This document shows positions 49,299 through 59,458 of a DNA stretch of 64,000 nt, one piece after another (position 1 is the first letter of the stretch; every line of letters starts with the position of its first letter). This DNA is from Volvox africanus (lineage: Eukaryota > Chlorophyta > Chlorophyceae > Chlamydomonadales > Volvocaceae): NCBI GenBank assembly GCA_030268105.1, contig BSDZ01000080.1, positions 5,753,501-5,817,500 of the forward strand, given 5' to 3'. The translations under genes and the position numbers were made by a program. The notes under the pieces were generated by a model that worked only from the letters and a program-made list of their open reading frames with translations, did no database searches and had not been told where the DNA came from.

Positions 49299-49385
49299 AA
49301 TTACAAAAGAAAATTATTATTGAAAACTAGTTAATATTTAATAAATTATGTGTAATATCTGTATAAAAATGTGGTCATTAATATT

Positions 49386-49600
49386 ATGAATCAGAAAGAG
49401 GCTAAGAAAAAAGATAATCCATTGAAGGTTGCTTTGGATAAATGTGAGGCGGCTTTTAAAATTCTGTTTGTTTTTGCTTTTATAATCAACTTATTAATGT
49501 TGGTTACTCCTTTATATTCCTCTTAAGTACTAGACAAGGTTATAGGAAGCAGTAATTTAGATACTTTTTTACTACTCTCTTTGATTATTGGATCAATATA
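49386..49600 (+). pseudogene. N-terminal fragment of a type I secretion ABC transporter (PrtD/AprD/HlyB type)
   Basis: The ATG at 49386 opens MNQKEAKKKDNPLKVAL, then CEAAFKILFVFAF and IINLLMLVTPLYSS. An in-frame TAA follows, and beyond it the same frame goes on with VLDKVIGSSNLDTFLLLSL then IIGSIYLV, where LTR sequence begins. The pattern INLLML..PLY.LQV.D.V..S....TLL.L.L. is the first two transmembrane helices of PrtD/AprD-type exporters, so the stop sits at a normally conserved glutamine. Only about 72 codons remain; the ATPase domain is absent. It cannot make a transporter. Confidence 0.8.
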
Positions 49601-49896
49601 TTTGGTCTCAGCCACCGCCAACCAATACTAACCGCCTTCCCGGATCATCCGAACTTGTCGGTTAGTCCATAACCTGTATGGACTGGGCCATTTACCGTCT
49701 GAATGGTAAATGGTGGAACACCTGGTTCCTGGTTCACTGATCCTCCGGTTGTAGTGGTGACTTCTGAAGGTCGTGCCCGGTTGAAGGCCTTATGGCCTCT
49801 CAAGTACGACCTGGTCGGCGATTCTACTTAATCAGGTTTTGGCACAACAACCGGTATCTTTTGATATCACCCTTCATTGGGTACGATACAACAAGC

Positions 49897-49908
49897 TGGT
49901 ATCGAGAC
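49897..49908 (+). promoter_or_regulatory. Probable primer-binding site
   Basis: The sequence tggtatcgagac starts three bases after the 5' LTR. It resembles the tggtatcagagc site complementary to initiator tRNA-Met that Ty3/Gypsy and Copia elements use. Confidence 0.5.
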
Positions 49909-49969
49909 TGTTCCTCCCTGGGACGTCTCCTCAAGACTTCCCCTCAAGTCTTCTCAAGTCTTCCTGTTA

Positions 49970-50567
49970 TAACCGCTCAAGCCGCTAACGTGTTTTGGTT
50001 TCAGCAAGGCCTCTCATCTGACCTTAGTGGGGACTGTGCAACTGACCTGTCGGGTAAAACCTTTGAGTCCTATAGAGACTTGGTCCAGTTCTCCCTGGGA
50101 GCTGAAATTAAGTTACTCGGCCGACAAAATACTGAAAAATTAGCCCGTCCCAAACTGAATACGCTGTCGGTACAGGACATGACCTGTGACCTGTGATGAC
50201 CCTTTGGAGGCGCCCCCGGCGCCTCCACCTAAGAAACCGGGGGCTGCATCCGCCCGTACTGGCGTAAATGGGCTGGAGGACCAGCCAGGGGGGGACAGCA
50301 AGGGAAGGCCAGAAGCGGGACCCAGCGGTATTTAGGCACATTTAAGTGTACCAGACGGGAGTTTCAATTCCGTAAGCATAATGGTATGTGCCTCCGTTGT
50401 GGGTCTGACCAGCACCGGGTGGACTCCTGCCCACTCCTGGGGACGGACAAAACCAAGGGCAAGGACCACTGGGAAATTGCCCAGGCTGGGATAGAGGGAT
50501 CACCACCTGGGGTGTTTGCTGTGGGCCGGATGGTAGCTAAATGCCGTGCAGTACGGACTGAAATCTA
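49970..50567 (+). pseudogene. gag remnant with CCHC zinc knuckle
   Basis: The frame up to 50196 carries a gag C-terminal-like piece (FWFQQGLSSDLSGDCATDL, YRDLVQFSLGAEIKLL). After a stop, a second frame has CLRCGSDQHRVDSC at about 50386-50427, a C-x2-C-x4-H-x4-C nucleic-acid-binding knuckle. The N-terminal half of gag is missing between the primer site and this point. Confidence 0.75.
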
Positions 50568-50579
50568 GCCCATGCGCCT

Positions 50580-52183
50580 GGTCACAAGTTACTCTCGCTG
50601 ATGGGGGTAAGCAGGCTATCTTGGGACAGGTGAATCTTCATCTATCTGCTGGTCCTTTAAGGTTACATGTCCGCCCTTATGTGTTGCCTTAGCTAACTGG
50701 TGCTGCCACGTATATCTTGGGTTCTTCCACCCTAGCACAGTATGGGGCTGTCCTTGACTATGAGTCTAAATCTTTGCGCCTGCACACGGGGACTCTAGTT
50801 TGCAAGGTACCCTTTACTACTGCCGGACAGCCACCAGATCAGACGACACCTGCGCCTTGCTTCAATCATGCAACCACTGCTATCTGTCAGCATAATGAAC
50901 CTGAAGTTGTTGGCAGAAAAGCAGCAGTTCGCATGATTCGCAAGGGGGCTCATGCTTTACTAGTACGGCCCAAGTTGCACCTGAATGCAACTTCTATCCC
51001 ATCTGATACCACTGACCCTGAGCTTGAGGCCCTGTTACAGGAATATGCAGATATATTCCAGGAGGTCCCTGGTAAACCTCTGATGCGGCCTGTGGATCAC
51101 ACCATACCCTTGGTGCCTGGCGCAGTACCCGTTTCCCGCCCCATGTACCGGCTAAGCCCCTTGGAGCTGGATGAGGTCAAACGACAGGTTACTGAGCTGT
51201 TGAAAAAAGATATGATACGGCCGAGCACATCCCCATACTCTGCCCCTATTCTGTTTGTGGGAAAGGAGGATGGGACTCTGAGAATGTGCATTGATTATAG
51301 GGGGTTAAATGATGCAACAGTAGAGAACCGTTACCCCTCCCACGTGTCGATGATTTGCTGGATAAGCTAAAAGATTCTGCATTCTTTAGCTCCCTTGACC
51401 TCCAGCAGGGGTATAACCAGATTCGTATAGCCGAATCAGATATCCCTAAAACGGCTTTCTGTAGGCCGTTTGGCCATTTTGAATATACTGTCCTTAGTTT
51501 CGGACTAACGAACGCCCCTGCCACGTTCCAAGCCATCATGGACCGTATCTTCAGGCCATACATCGACAAATTTGTCATCTGTTTTCTGGACGATATCCTG
51601 GTGTTTACCGAGACCCGTGAGGAGCACATACAACATCTTTGCCTGGTCTTTGAGGTTTATTGGCGTGAGCAGCTATATGCTAAGCGTTCTAAGTGCCACT
51701 GGGCACAACCACAGGTGGAGTATCTGGGGCATATAGTGTCTCAGGATGGCATACGGATGGACCCCCGGAAGACTGCTGTTGTTTGGGATTGGCCAGTGCC
51801 CTCCAACCTGCAGAAACTGCGTAAGTTTTTGGGCCTGACCAACTACTTTTGTAAGTTCATAGAGCGCTACTCAGTCATTGCTGCACCGCTGACAAACCTC
51901 ACACGTAAGGGAGCCTTCTCTTCACCTGAGGCCTGGACCCCCGCATGCCAAGAAGCTTTTGATGCTTTGAAGCGTGCTATCTCTGATGATATTATTCTGC
52001 ACTTCCCTGACTACTCATTGCCGTTCCGTGTAGAGGTCATAACTGATGCATCTATACATGGGACGGGGGCAGTTCTGTTGCAGCAGGGACACCCCATTGC
52101 ATATGCAAGTAAGATGTTTTCGGGAGCTGAAACCCGTTATACTACAGGGGAACAGGAATTTCTTGCGGTCCTGCATGCCTTAT
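50580..52183 (+). pseudogene. pol: protease remnant, reverse transcriptase and RNase H, frameshifted
   Basis: A protease-like end ([20 protein letters not shown]) lies near 50705-50765; I do not see the D-S/T-G active site. Reverse transcriptase follows with [39 protein letters not shown], then a frame break near 51335. It continues as SSLDLQQGYNQIRIAESDIP, FGLTNAPATFQAIMD, the catalytic CFLDDILVF and YLGHIVSQDGIRMDP. RNase H begins near 52030 (VITDASIHGTGAVLLQQ) and is cut by a TAG at 52181-52183. Similar residues can be read beyond it to about 52330, so the domain decays gradually. Confidence 0.9.
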
Positions 52184-52595
52184 AGGAATGGCGCTGTTAC
52201 CTTGCGGGGCGACCCTTTGCCCTTAAGACTGATCACAAACCCCTTACGTTTCTGCAAAGTGTGCCATCCCTTCACCGACGCCAGGCCCGCTGCATGGAAT
52301 ACACCAGGCCCGCTGGAAAACTTGGCATGGTTTAACTTTGATTGGGAGTACCTAAGCGGCTCACTGAACATAGCCGATGCTCTCAGTAGGCACCCTTCAC
52401 TGCATGCAGCCATACTGGCAGTTAGCGCACGGTGAAGGTCTCAGGTAACACCTAACTTCGTGCCGTCTGACCTTACCACGCTTGAAACAGGTGTATGAAG
52501 CCGACCCGTGGTTCACAAATCAAAGCAACACGGGGCATTTGGTAAAGGAGCATGGCTTATGGATTCGTTCTGAAGGATCCCACCACCAGATTGTC

Positions 52596-53017
52596 TGTTG
52601 TATATGGTACCCACGAAGGGTGGTATTAAAAGATACCGGTTGTTGTGCCAGAGCCCGATTAAGTAGAGCCGCCGACTAGGTCGTACTTGAGAGACCATAA
52701 GGCCTCGAACCGGGCGTGACCTTCAGAAGTCACCACTACAACCGGAGATTCAGTGAACCAGGAACCAGATGTTCCACCATTTACCATTCAGGCGGTAAAT
52801 GGCCCATTCCATACAGGTTATGGAGTAACCGACAGGTTCGGATGTTTCAGGAAATCAGTTAGTATTGGTCGTCGACAGCCGAGACCAAATCCACAAATCG
52901 AATGCCAGATGGGAACATGAAACAGTTAATCTGATCATTAAATATATTATATCATAAAATAGTAAACAGATAATTATTATACTTAATGAATTACCAAAAT
53001 GCATTAAGGATACAACA
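52596..53017 (-). mobile_element. Antisense solo LTR inserted in pol
   Basis: The 422-bp segment is the reverse complement of the element's own LTR, from TGTTGTA to TACAACA. The integrase-side and RNase H-side coding sequences resume on either side. Flanks are ttgtc and tcatc, which agree at three of five positions, so the target duplication is imperfect or eroded. Confidence 0.85.
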
Positions 53018-54371
53018 TCATCGTACCTAATGACGACTCTTTACGTCAGGAACTCATGTCACGTTTCCATGACGGCCCTCTTGCTGGGCATCCTGGCTGC
53101 ACGCGGTTACTGGAGCTTTTGTGTCGTCAATTCTGGTGGCCTCGCATAGCTAAAAACACTGAAAATTATGTCCTTGTGATCTGTGCCAGCGCAATAAGGC
53201 CCAATCTGGTAAAGCACATGGGCATCTTCAGCCTCTACCTATACCTGACACCCCCTGGGAAAGCGTCTCTATGGACTTTATTGTTGCACTGCCCAAACTG
53301 AGGGAGGATACGACGCTGTGCTGGTCCTGGTCGACCGCTTCACTAAGATGGTCCACTTGGCCCGCACGACATCATCCTGCACAGCTGAGCAAACGGCCCG
53401 TCTGTTCTTCAATAATGTGGTACGTTTGCATGGGGTCCCCAAGTCCGTGGTATCTGATCGTGGCCCTCAATTTGCGAGTAAGTTTTGGGGCGCCCTGGGG
53501 GCTCTGGTAGGAATGCCGGTGAATATCTCCACCGCCTATCACCCCCAATCTGACGGGGAAACAGGCCGGGTTACCCGTGTCCTGGGTGATATGCTCCGTA
53601 ACTTTGGAGGACGTACCCCTACTGCATGGGATACATACCTAACCGCTGCTGAGTTTGCCATTAATAATGCTACTAACTGGTCCGTGGGTAATAGTCCGTT
53701 TTTCCTGGATTATGGTTTTAACCATGCTTTACCTATCTGGCGGGAATTGGACGTCAATGTACCAGCTGCAAAGACGTTTCCCAAATCCTTTGTATCTCGT
53801 CTAACTGATGCTGAAGCTTGCCTGGAAGCCGCACAGCAACGGGCTATGGACTATTGTAATAAGTCCAAGAAGGATGTCACCTTCACCAAAGGCCTGTTGG
53901 TTATGTTGAGCACGAAAAATCTTCGTTCCCTAGCTGACGAATCCCGTAAGTTATTACCGCGCTTCGTGGGGCCTTATCCTGTCGTACGTATGCTAGGCTC
54001 GGTGCCTGTAGAGTTACAACTTTTATCTGACCTACGCATCCATCCCACATTCCATGTCTCTCTCATACGTCCATATCGGGGTACTCTGCCTGAAGGTAAC
54101 CAAAGCATCCCCCCTGTTACGGAAGCCAGTCCCTCTACCTGGCTGTCGGGCAAGCAGACCCTGTATGCTATCGAACGTATCCTAAACTACCGTGCACGAC
54201 GTGTTGGCAAGGGTAAGCGCAAGTGCAATGTGCATGTGGGTACCTGGTTAAGTGGGCTGGGTATTCATCTGAGCACAATAGCTGGGAGCCGGCACGCATT
54301 TTCACCCCTGACTTGAAACCCATGCTCGAGGAAGCTAAGGGACGGGCACTGTCTAAGGAGGGCTCTTTCTG
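53018..54371 (+). pseudogene. pol: integrase and chromodomain, frameshifted
   Basis: The zinc-binding part (FHDGPLAGHPGCTRLLELLC, RQFWWPRI) is at about 53060-53150. The catalytic core includes [45 protein letters not shown] and NISTAYHPQSDGETGRVTR, with the D, D and E expected. A frame break lies near 53300 and another near 54220. The chromodomain is split: LDYRARR-like start YAIERILNYRARRVGKGKRK, then YLVKWAGYSSEHNSWEP in another frame, with a stop at about 54371. Confidence 0.9.
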
Positions 54372-54422
54372 ATTATATCTCAACCTGGTTGCTTTCTTCT
54401 CATGCATTGGGACGCTGCATCT

Positions 54423-54437
54423 AGGAGGGGGAATAAT
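54423..54437 (+). promoter_or_regulatory. Polypurine tract before the 3' LTR
   Basis: The sequence aggagggggaataat abuts the 3' LTR, the usual plus-strand priming site of LTR elements. Confidence 0.7.
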
Positions 54438-54839
54438 TGTTGTATCCTTAATGCAATTTATTAAGTGATTAAGAGATAATAATAACTTGTTTATTATTAA
54501 TAAATTAACGAACTATCAGTTTCATCATTCCCATTCTCCCTTTGCGCATTTGGATCATGGATTCGGTCTCAGCCGCCGCCAACCAATACTAACCACCTTC
54601 CCGATTCATCCGAACTTGTTGGTTAGTCCATAACCTGTATGGACTGGGCCATTTACCGTCCGAATGGTAAATGGTGGAACACCTGGTTCCTGGTTGTAGT
54701 GGTGACTTCTGAAGGTCATGCCCGGTTGAAGGCCTTATGGCCTCTCAAGTACGACCTAGTCGGCGATTCTACTTAATCGGGCTCTGGCACAACAACCGGT
54801 ATCTTTGATACCACCCTTGATTGGGTACTATATACAACA
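54438..54839 (+). repeat. 3' LTR
   Basis: The 402 bp run from TGTTGTATCC to TATATACAACA and are followed by the target duplication cgttc. It is the uninterrupted reference for the split 5' LTR. Confidence 0.93.
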
Positions 54840-57071
54840 CGTTCGGCCCCATTCCCAGGAATCCAGTCCCCACACCGCAGAAAGGTGGCCCCATGGGCGA
54901 CCGCTCACAGCTCATGACAACACATGCCCCTATTGTTGAAAAAGCTCTGGACGCCGGTGTGCCTCTCGACACCATGTCCGCGTCTCTGCTCTCCCAAGGT
55001 AACAAAAAAGCGAAGAACCGTGTTTTTATGCCCATATCCGTCAGGTTGACTCCAAGAAAGAACATTCACCGTACAAGAGGCATCGTCTGAGTTTGCAAAG
55101 CGTCAGGCGAACTACTCCACCTGAAGGGCGTTTGCAGTCTTTATTGCTGATAATAGGGTGTCCTGTTGGGCCTCCGTGAACAAGGAAGCCGGATATACGG
55201 CGCTGCCCCAAACAGGATGCAGAAGTACCTGCAGCAGGTTAGGAAGGGGTATTAATGTGTCTGGGGGCCGAATTATGAGCATCGCCGTGCGGACTGGAAT
55301 TCAGGCATTCCCTTATCAACAAGCCCTCTTCGAAACACACACCTTGCAGCAGCCGGCGTTAGCTGTCTGGTAGCCCATCAGTATACTTAGTGCCGGCACT
55401 TCGGGATACACCGTATTTAGTTCGGTGTGTATCATCTGCGACGTCCCACACGATGGCACGTGAACGCAGTAAGCATTTCGTTTGCCCTCAGTAGGTACTT
55501 GTAAGAAACTGGCAAGGAAGTGGTAGCTGCCAGGACTCTTTTACTTAAGCAAGCAGCTCGACTTGAACCTTACCGGTAAACCTGAGCACGGGTCAATATA
55601 GTCCGACCAGTGCCCATTAGTTGTTAACTGGTCACAAACGGTCTTGGCCCAGGCCACGAACTGCAAAGGCGCATCCTACTTATCACCGATCGTTGTGTCC
55701 GTCGAATTGCACGACAAGAGCGTACCCGTTCGAGGAGACGATCCTTTTCGTTCTCAACGTTCTCGCCCGTCTTGACAAGATCGACAGTTGCATGCTGACA
55801 TGTGGGCACAATCAAGAGCTTGTCAAGATTAACTTGAGGGAACACCGTCTGAACCTCACGCTTCATCGCGTCCGGGACGTCTGCGCACGCAGCAAGGGAC
55901 GCCGACTCGTCCGCCATATGGGTGCTATACCTATCTAAATACCAATCGTTCTGCTAAACTCACGATGAATGCTATATTCCATGTTCCATGGGGTTGCGCC
56001 TTTCACAAGTGGTGCCATGGATGTGAGCCGTTGGCGTTCAGTGTGCGCGCACCAGAAATAACCTCAGGATCAAGTATTGAAAAAATAGCCCAGTTTGGAA
56101 CGTACGAGTATTAACTCAGAAGTCGCCAACTCGCCACCCTCAGTCGCGGTGGTTGCATGTATGCAGCCAAAAAGATCGTTTCACTCAGGTGCTGAGAATC
56201 TCAGTGACGACAGTCTATCGATGGTTTTTTTATATGACAAAACACGTTTATGAACGGAATCCACAATATTGCGGGCTTGCGATAGGAAGCCGGGTTAGTT
56301 GGACGTAAGGCCCTGGGCGAGGCAGTTATACAGATGTCTCACCTCAGCCCGTGTCCTCAGGGCTGTATTTAATCTTGTTCTTGTTTCTCAGCACGCGCTG
56401 AACACAAAAGCAGATCTCGCGCCGTTCGGCGCGCTTCTATTAGTAAACCGCTGCGCTTTAAACAGCATGACCCCAAGGGTGGAGGATATTACTCCTTTAT
56501 CACGAATGATACTCCTGGTTGCTTCTGGGCGTTGTGAATGGGGCCCTCGCCATGGACGCGCTCGGGGGGGGATGCCGCTGGGGAGCTCGGCCAACGCCAA
56601 CCCGCTTGTCGACTTGTCCCGCCCTGGGACACTGACCGGGCTTGGAGCCACGACCATGGGAGGAGTCTCCATGGTGCAACATGCGGTGCCGGACCCACAG
56701 ACGTCCCTACTTCTACAATTACAACAGCAGGTCAACACCCTCACCACCCATGTGAATCAAGGTGGGCAGCCTGGGATCACGGAATACAAGTATTTGACGT
56801 GGTATTTCACCAGACATCTCAGGTTTTTCCTTCCCTACGCGTGTTCTTTCCAGCCTGCTGGTAGGAGAGATGGGTGCAACCAGCCTAGTTTTGCTGACTG
56901 CTGCTGGCTTAGACACACTGATTAAGAGTGTAGCGCACATGGGTATGTGTAGTAGCCACATGTACGGCACACATCAGCACAATATCAAGGTGCAAAAGCA
57001 CCCTGTCAGCCTTTGCAGCTCTCAACTACTGCAATGATAGCGAGACATAACCATCTGAATCAGATGAGGTT
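54840..57071. other. Region without a recognised gene; two weak coding candidates
   Basis: A minus-strand frame at 55917-55624 begins MADESASLAACADVPDAMK and contains KLLIVPTCQHATVDLVKTG, which looks like a real exon but of unknown family. A plus-strand frame at 56299-56925 contains LQLQQQVNTLTTHVNQGGQP, which recalls the start of retrotransposon gag proteins. Neither is firm. Confidence 0.35.
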
Positions 57072-57545
57072 TGTTGTATCCCTCTTTGTTGAAGTCAGCA
57101 AAGCGCCCTGCCCCTCATGGGCCGTATTACTCGATCTGACATCCTTTAGTAGATGACTGTTGCTCACACTCCAACACTCTTCACTGCTCACGCACTTATC
57201 TGCACGTCTAAATGTTAAGTGCCAAGTGCCAATTGCTCACAAAACAAGCCAAAGCATTCGGAATGAGTTTCAGGGGCAGCGGAAGACTTCAGGAGTGAAA
57301 AGGTTACAACTTACAGTCCAAAAGATGCGATGTGGTGCATTCGGCTATCAGAACTGACGTCAGGTGATCATCATCTAACCGGCTATTAATGCTCGGTCTT
57401 GGCTTGGGCAAAATGTAGCATAATGTAGTTCAATATGATAACATTGAGGATTATCCGATGAGAGCTCAGTATAAGCTTTTTTCTATTTGGCCATCCTCTC
57501 ACGTATCTTATACTCGTGATATCAATACGTGGTACATATTGTTGA
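57072..57545 (-). repeat. Worn, truncated copy of LTR family B
   Basis: It starts tgttgtatccctcttt and shares ordered landmarks with the solo LTR at 61012-61820: a tctgcacgtct motif, gcggaagacttcag, acaacttacag and a tgatatc motif, all in the same order. The far end is missing. Confidence 0.55.
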
Positions 57546-57589
57546 ATCTCTGTTGTGTCCGCCTACAAAGGCCCAATTGGAAGATGACC

Positions 57590-58884
57590 GTCTGCATCCT
57601 GGACACTGTCCATGGACTTAGTGGTCGTGCTGCCCAAAACTGAGGGGGGATACGACTCGGCGCTTGTCATGGTAGACCGTTTGACTAAAATGGTTCACCT
57701 AGCTCCACGCACGTCGTCCTGCACTGCTGAGCAAACGGCACAACTGTTTTTCGATAATATGGTTCAGTTGCATGGCGTTCCTACAAACGTGGTGTCAGAC
57801 CGCAGAGGTCAATTCACGTCTAAGTTTTAGGAAGTGCTCTGCAATCTGGTTGGCATGCGCGTTAATCTGAGCACGGCATACCTGTTGTATTACGGTTCGA
57901 TTACCGCCTATGCGTAGGTCAATGCAACTCTACAAAGCGATAAGCGAACGTAATAAATGCATGCACATATTTAGCTAGTTTGGCTTCATGCATTGCGACT
58001 TGTCACATCACACCGCCAGCTGCACGACCATCGCGGCGCATATGCGAATGTCTGACTTAGTCGGAGAAGCATGAGCGCGTTGCATATTAATAACATGAGC
58101 TGTTAAGTAATATATTTGCTATATTATTACCCTATCGCTGGCATGCGTTGCGTGCGAGTGTGAGACTTGCCTATGTCGCAGTGGTTAATCGGCAACCGAT
58201 TATTGCCATTCGGGCCCTTGCATCTTGCGGATGCCATGAAGGCTTAATTGTTGGGATACACGGATATCGAAGCTACGCATTAGGGTTTGTCACACTTAGG
58301 ATTGACCTCCTAGTGTGAGTTGTACTGCGTACCGATATCGCGCGTATAACAGATGCGAGGATAGTCAAGCCGCGGAGAATATCTTTGAGCTTACATTTCG
58401 TATGATATTGGAACACACTTATGTTCAATCGAACTATTACCAACTGCTCTATTGTTGCGGCCTGAGCTAAGCCAGAGCTTCGCTGTCGCCGTGTGCTGAT
58501 CGCTTGCCATCGGCGCTGACGGCCGACCACATCATCGCATACCTTGATCATTGTAATTAATATCTTTCCTTGTTCTCAAGTCTTCCGCTGTCTTCTGTAT
58601 CTCCTGAGTGCTTGGCTACCCTTGCAAGCGCTCCGGCCTTGGTGTCTAAGTCCCCAGACGTGCAGATACCATATGAACCAAGCAGGAGAGATACTACAAT
58701 ACCATCCACAGTCTGATGTACAAACCGAACGCACAAACCGCATGCATATAAATGTTGTGCAATTTTGCTGGCCGCACACCTCTCGTCTGGGATATGTTTT
58801 TGACTGCGGCAGAGTTCGCGCTTAACAACGCTGTTAACCGCTCAACAGATCAGAGCCCGTTCTTTCTGAATTATGGGTTCCACC
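57590..58884 (+). pseudogene. Ty3/Gypsy integrase fragment split by a solo LTR
   Basis: The left part (to 57882) has MDLVVVLPKTEGGYDSALVM, VDRLTKMVHLAPRTSSCTAE and HGVPTNVVSDRRGQF, then a TAG. The right part (from 58699) resumes with HPQSDVQTERTNR and later DQSPFFLNYGF. The two halves join exactly when the LTR at 57883-58698 and one copy of its target duplication are removed. It is a relative of the integrase at 53018-54371, not a copy of the same insertion. Confidence 0.9.
57883..58698 (+). mobile_element. Solo LTR, family B, with perfect 5-bp target duplication
   Basis: The 816 bp run from TGTTGTATTACGG to GAGATACTACA and are bracketed by atacc (57878-57882 and 58699-58703). It interrupts an older integrase fragment. 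No internal coding sequence accompanies it, which points to removal of the element by LTR-LTR recombination. Confidence 0.9.
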
Positions 58885-59104
58885 TGTAGTATCCTGGGGT
58901 ATCTACGGACCCCAGGTGTGTCAAAGATTGAGCCGCCGATGGGCCTTTGTAGGCCGACACAACAGAGACAGGTCAGGGACTGATCCAACTGATCCGATCG
59001 AATCCCAATGGTGGCAGTTGGGATGTAGGAATTCTGCCAGCCTGGGGATGAGAAACCTTGAAGGGATCTTTCCTTCCAGGAAGGTGTTACCCTGGCCCTG
59101 GGGG

Positions 59105-59128
59105 CCTGGGGCCCCAAGGGGCCCCAGG
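59105..59128. repeat. Perfect GC-rich inverted repeat, 11-bp arms
   Basis: The arms cctggggcccc and its complement are separated by aa. It sits just upstream of the Copia reverse transcriptase relic. Confidence 0.8.
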
Positions 59129-59144
59129 TTATGCCGTTAAGCAG

Positions 59145-59418
59145 AATGCAGATTGAGAGGTACAAGGCTCCGTTTGTTGCCAAGGGGTTTAGGCAAAAGG
59201 AGGGTGTCGATTTTGATGAGGTATTTGCACCAACGTGCGATCAAGTCACTGTGCGTTCCTTTCCTAACCCTGGCAACGGAGAAGGGGTATGACGTGCAAC
59301 ACTTGGATGTACACACAGTGTTCCTGAATGGGGAGCTTGAAGAGGAGGTATACTGCAACCAGCCGCCCGGTTATGTGGCAGGTGGTGCAGGCATGAAGTG
59401 CAAATTGAAGCAGGTGTT

Positions 59419-59458
<40 letters not shown>

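Larger units (their letters stand above)
48719..49600. other. AT-rich bacterial-like insert inside the 5' LTR
   Basis: Base composition drops sharply to AT-rich and the content changes from LTR to protein fragments of bacterial style. There are three: a type I secretion transporter piece (49386-49600, plus), an unidentified 63-codon frame (49107-49298, plus) and an unidentified minus-strand frame (about 48845-48740). The right joint falls in a short sequence shared by both partners (ttggatca near 49577-49587, and ggtctca at 49604-49610). Lysine/isoleucine/asparagine-rich coding suggests an AT-rich alphaproteobacterium such as a Rickettsiales endosymbiont; that lineage is inference. Confidence 0.75.
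48605..49893 (+). repeat. 5' LTR, interrupted by foreign DNA
   Basis: The first about 114 bp and the last about 293 bp match the 3' LTR (54438-54839) with many point differences. The middle (about 48719-49600) has no counterpart there. The ends are TGTTGTATCC and TACAACA. Confidence 0.92.
48605..54839 (+). mobile_element. Ty3/Gypsy chromovirus-type LTR retrotransposon, decayed, with 5-bp target duplication
   Basis: The element runs from a TGTTGTA...TACAACA LTR to its partner and is bracketed by cgttc on both sides (48600-48604 and 54840-54844). A primer-binding-like site follows the 5' LTR and a purine tract precedes the 3' LTR. In order it holds a gag remnant with a zinc knuckle, a protease remnant, reverse transcriptase, RNase H, integrase and a chromodomain, the order typical of chromoviruses. 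Frameshifts and stops interrupt the frames. A solo LTR in antisense (52596-53017) splits RNase H from integrase, and foreign AT-rich DNA splits the 5' LTR. It is certainly defective now. Confidence 0.95.

Noticed and set aside
48605..49893. Organelle (plastid or mitochondrial) origin of the AT-rich insert
   Set aside because: The recognisable frame is a type I secretion ABC transporter N-terminus, which algal organelle genomes do not encode. A search should confirm this.
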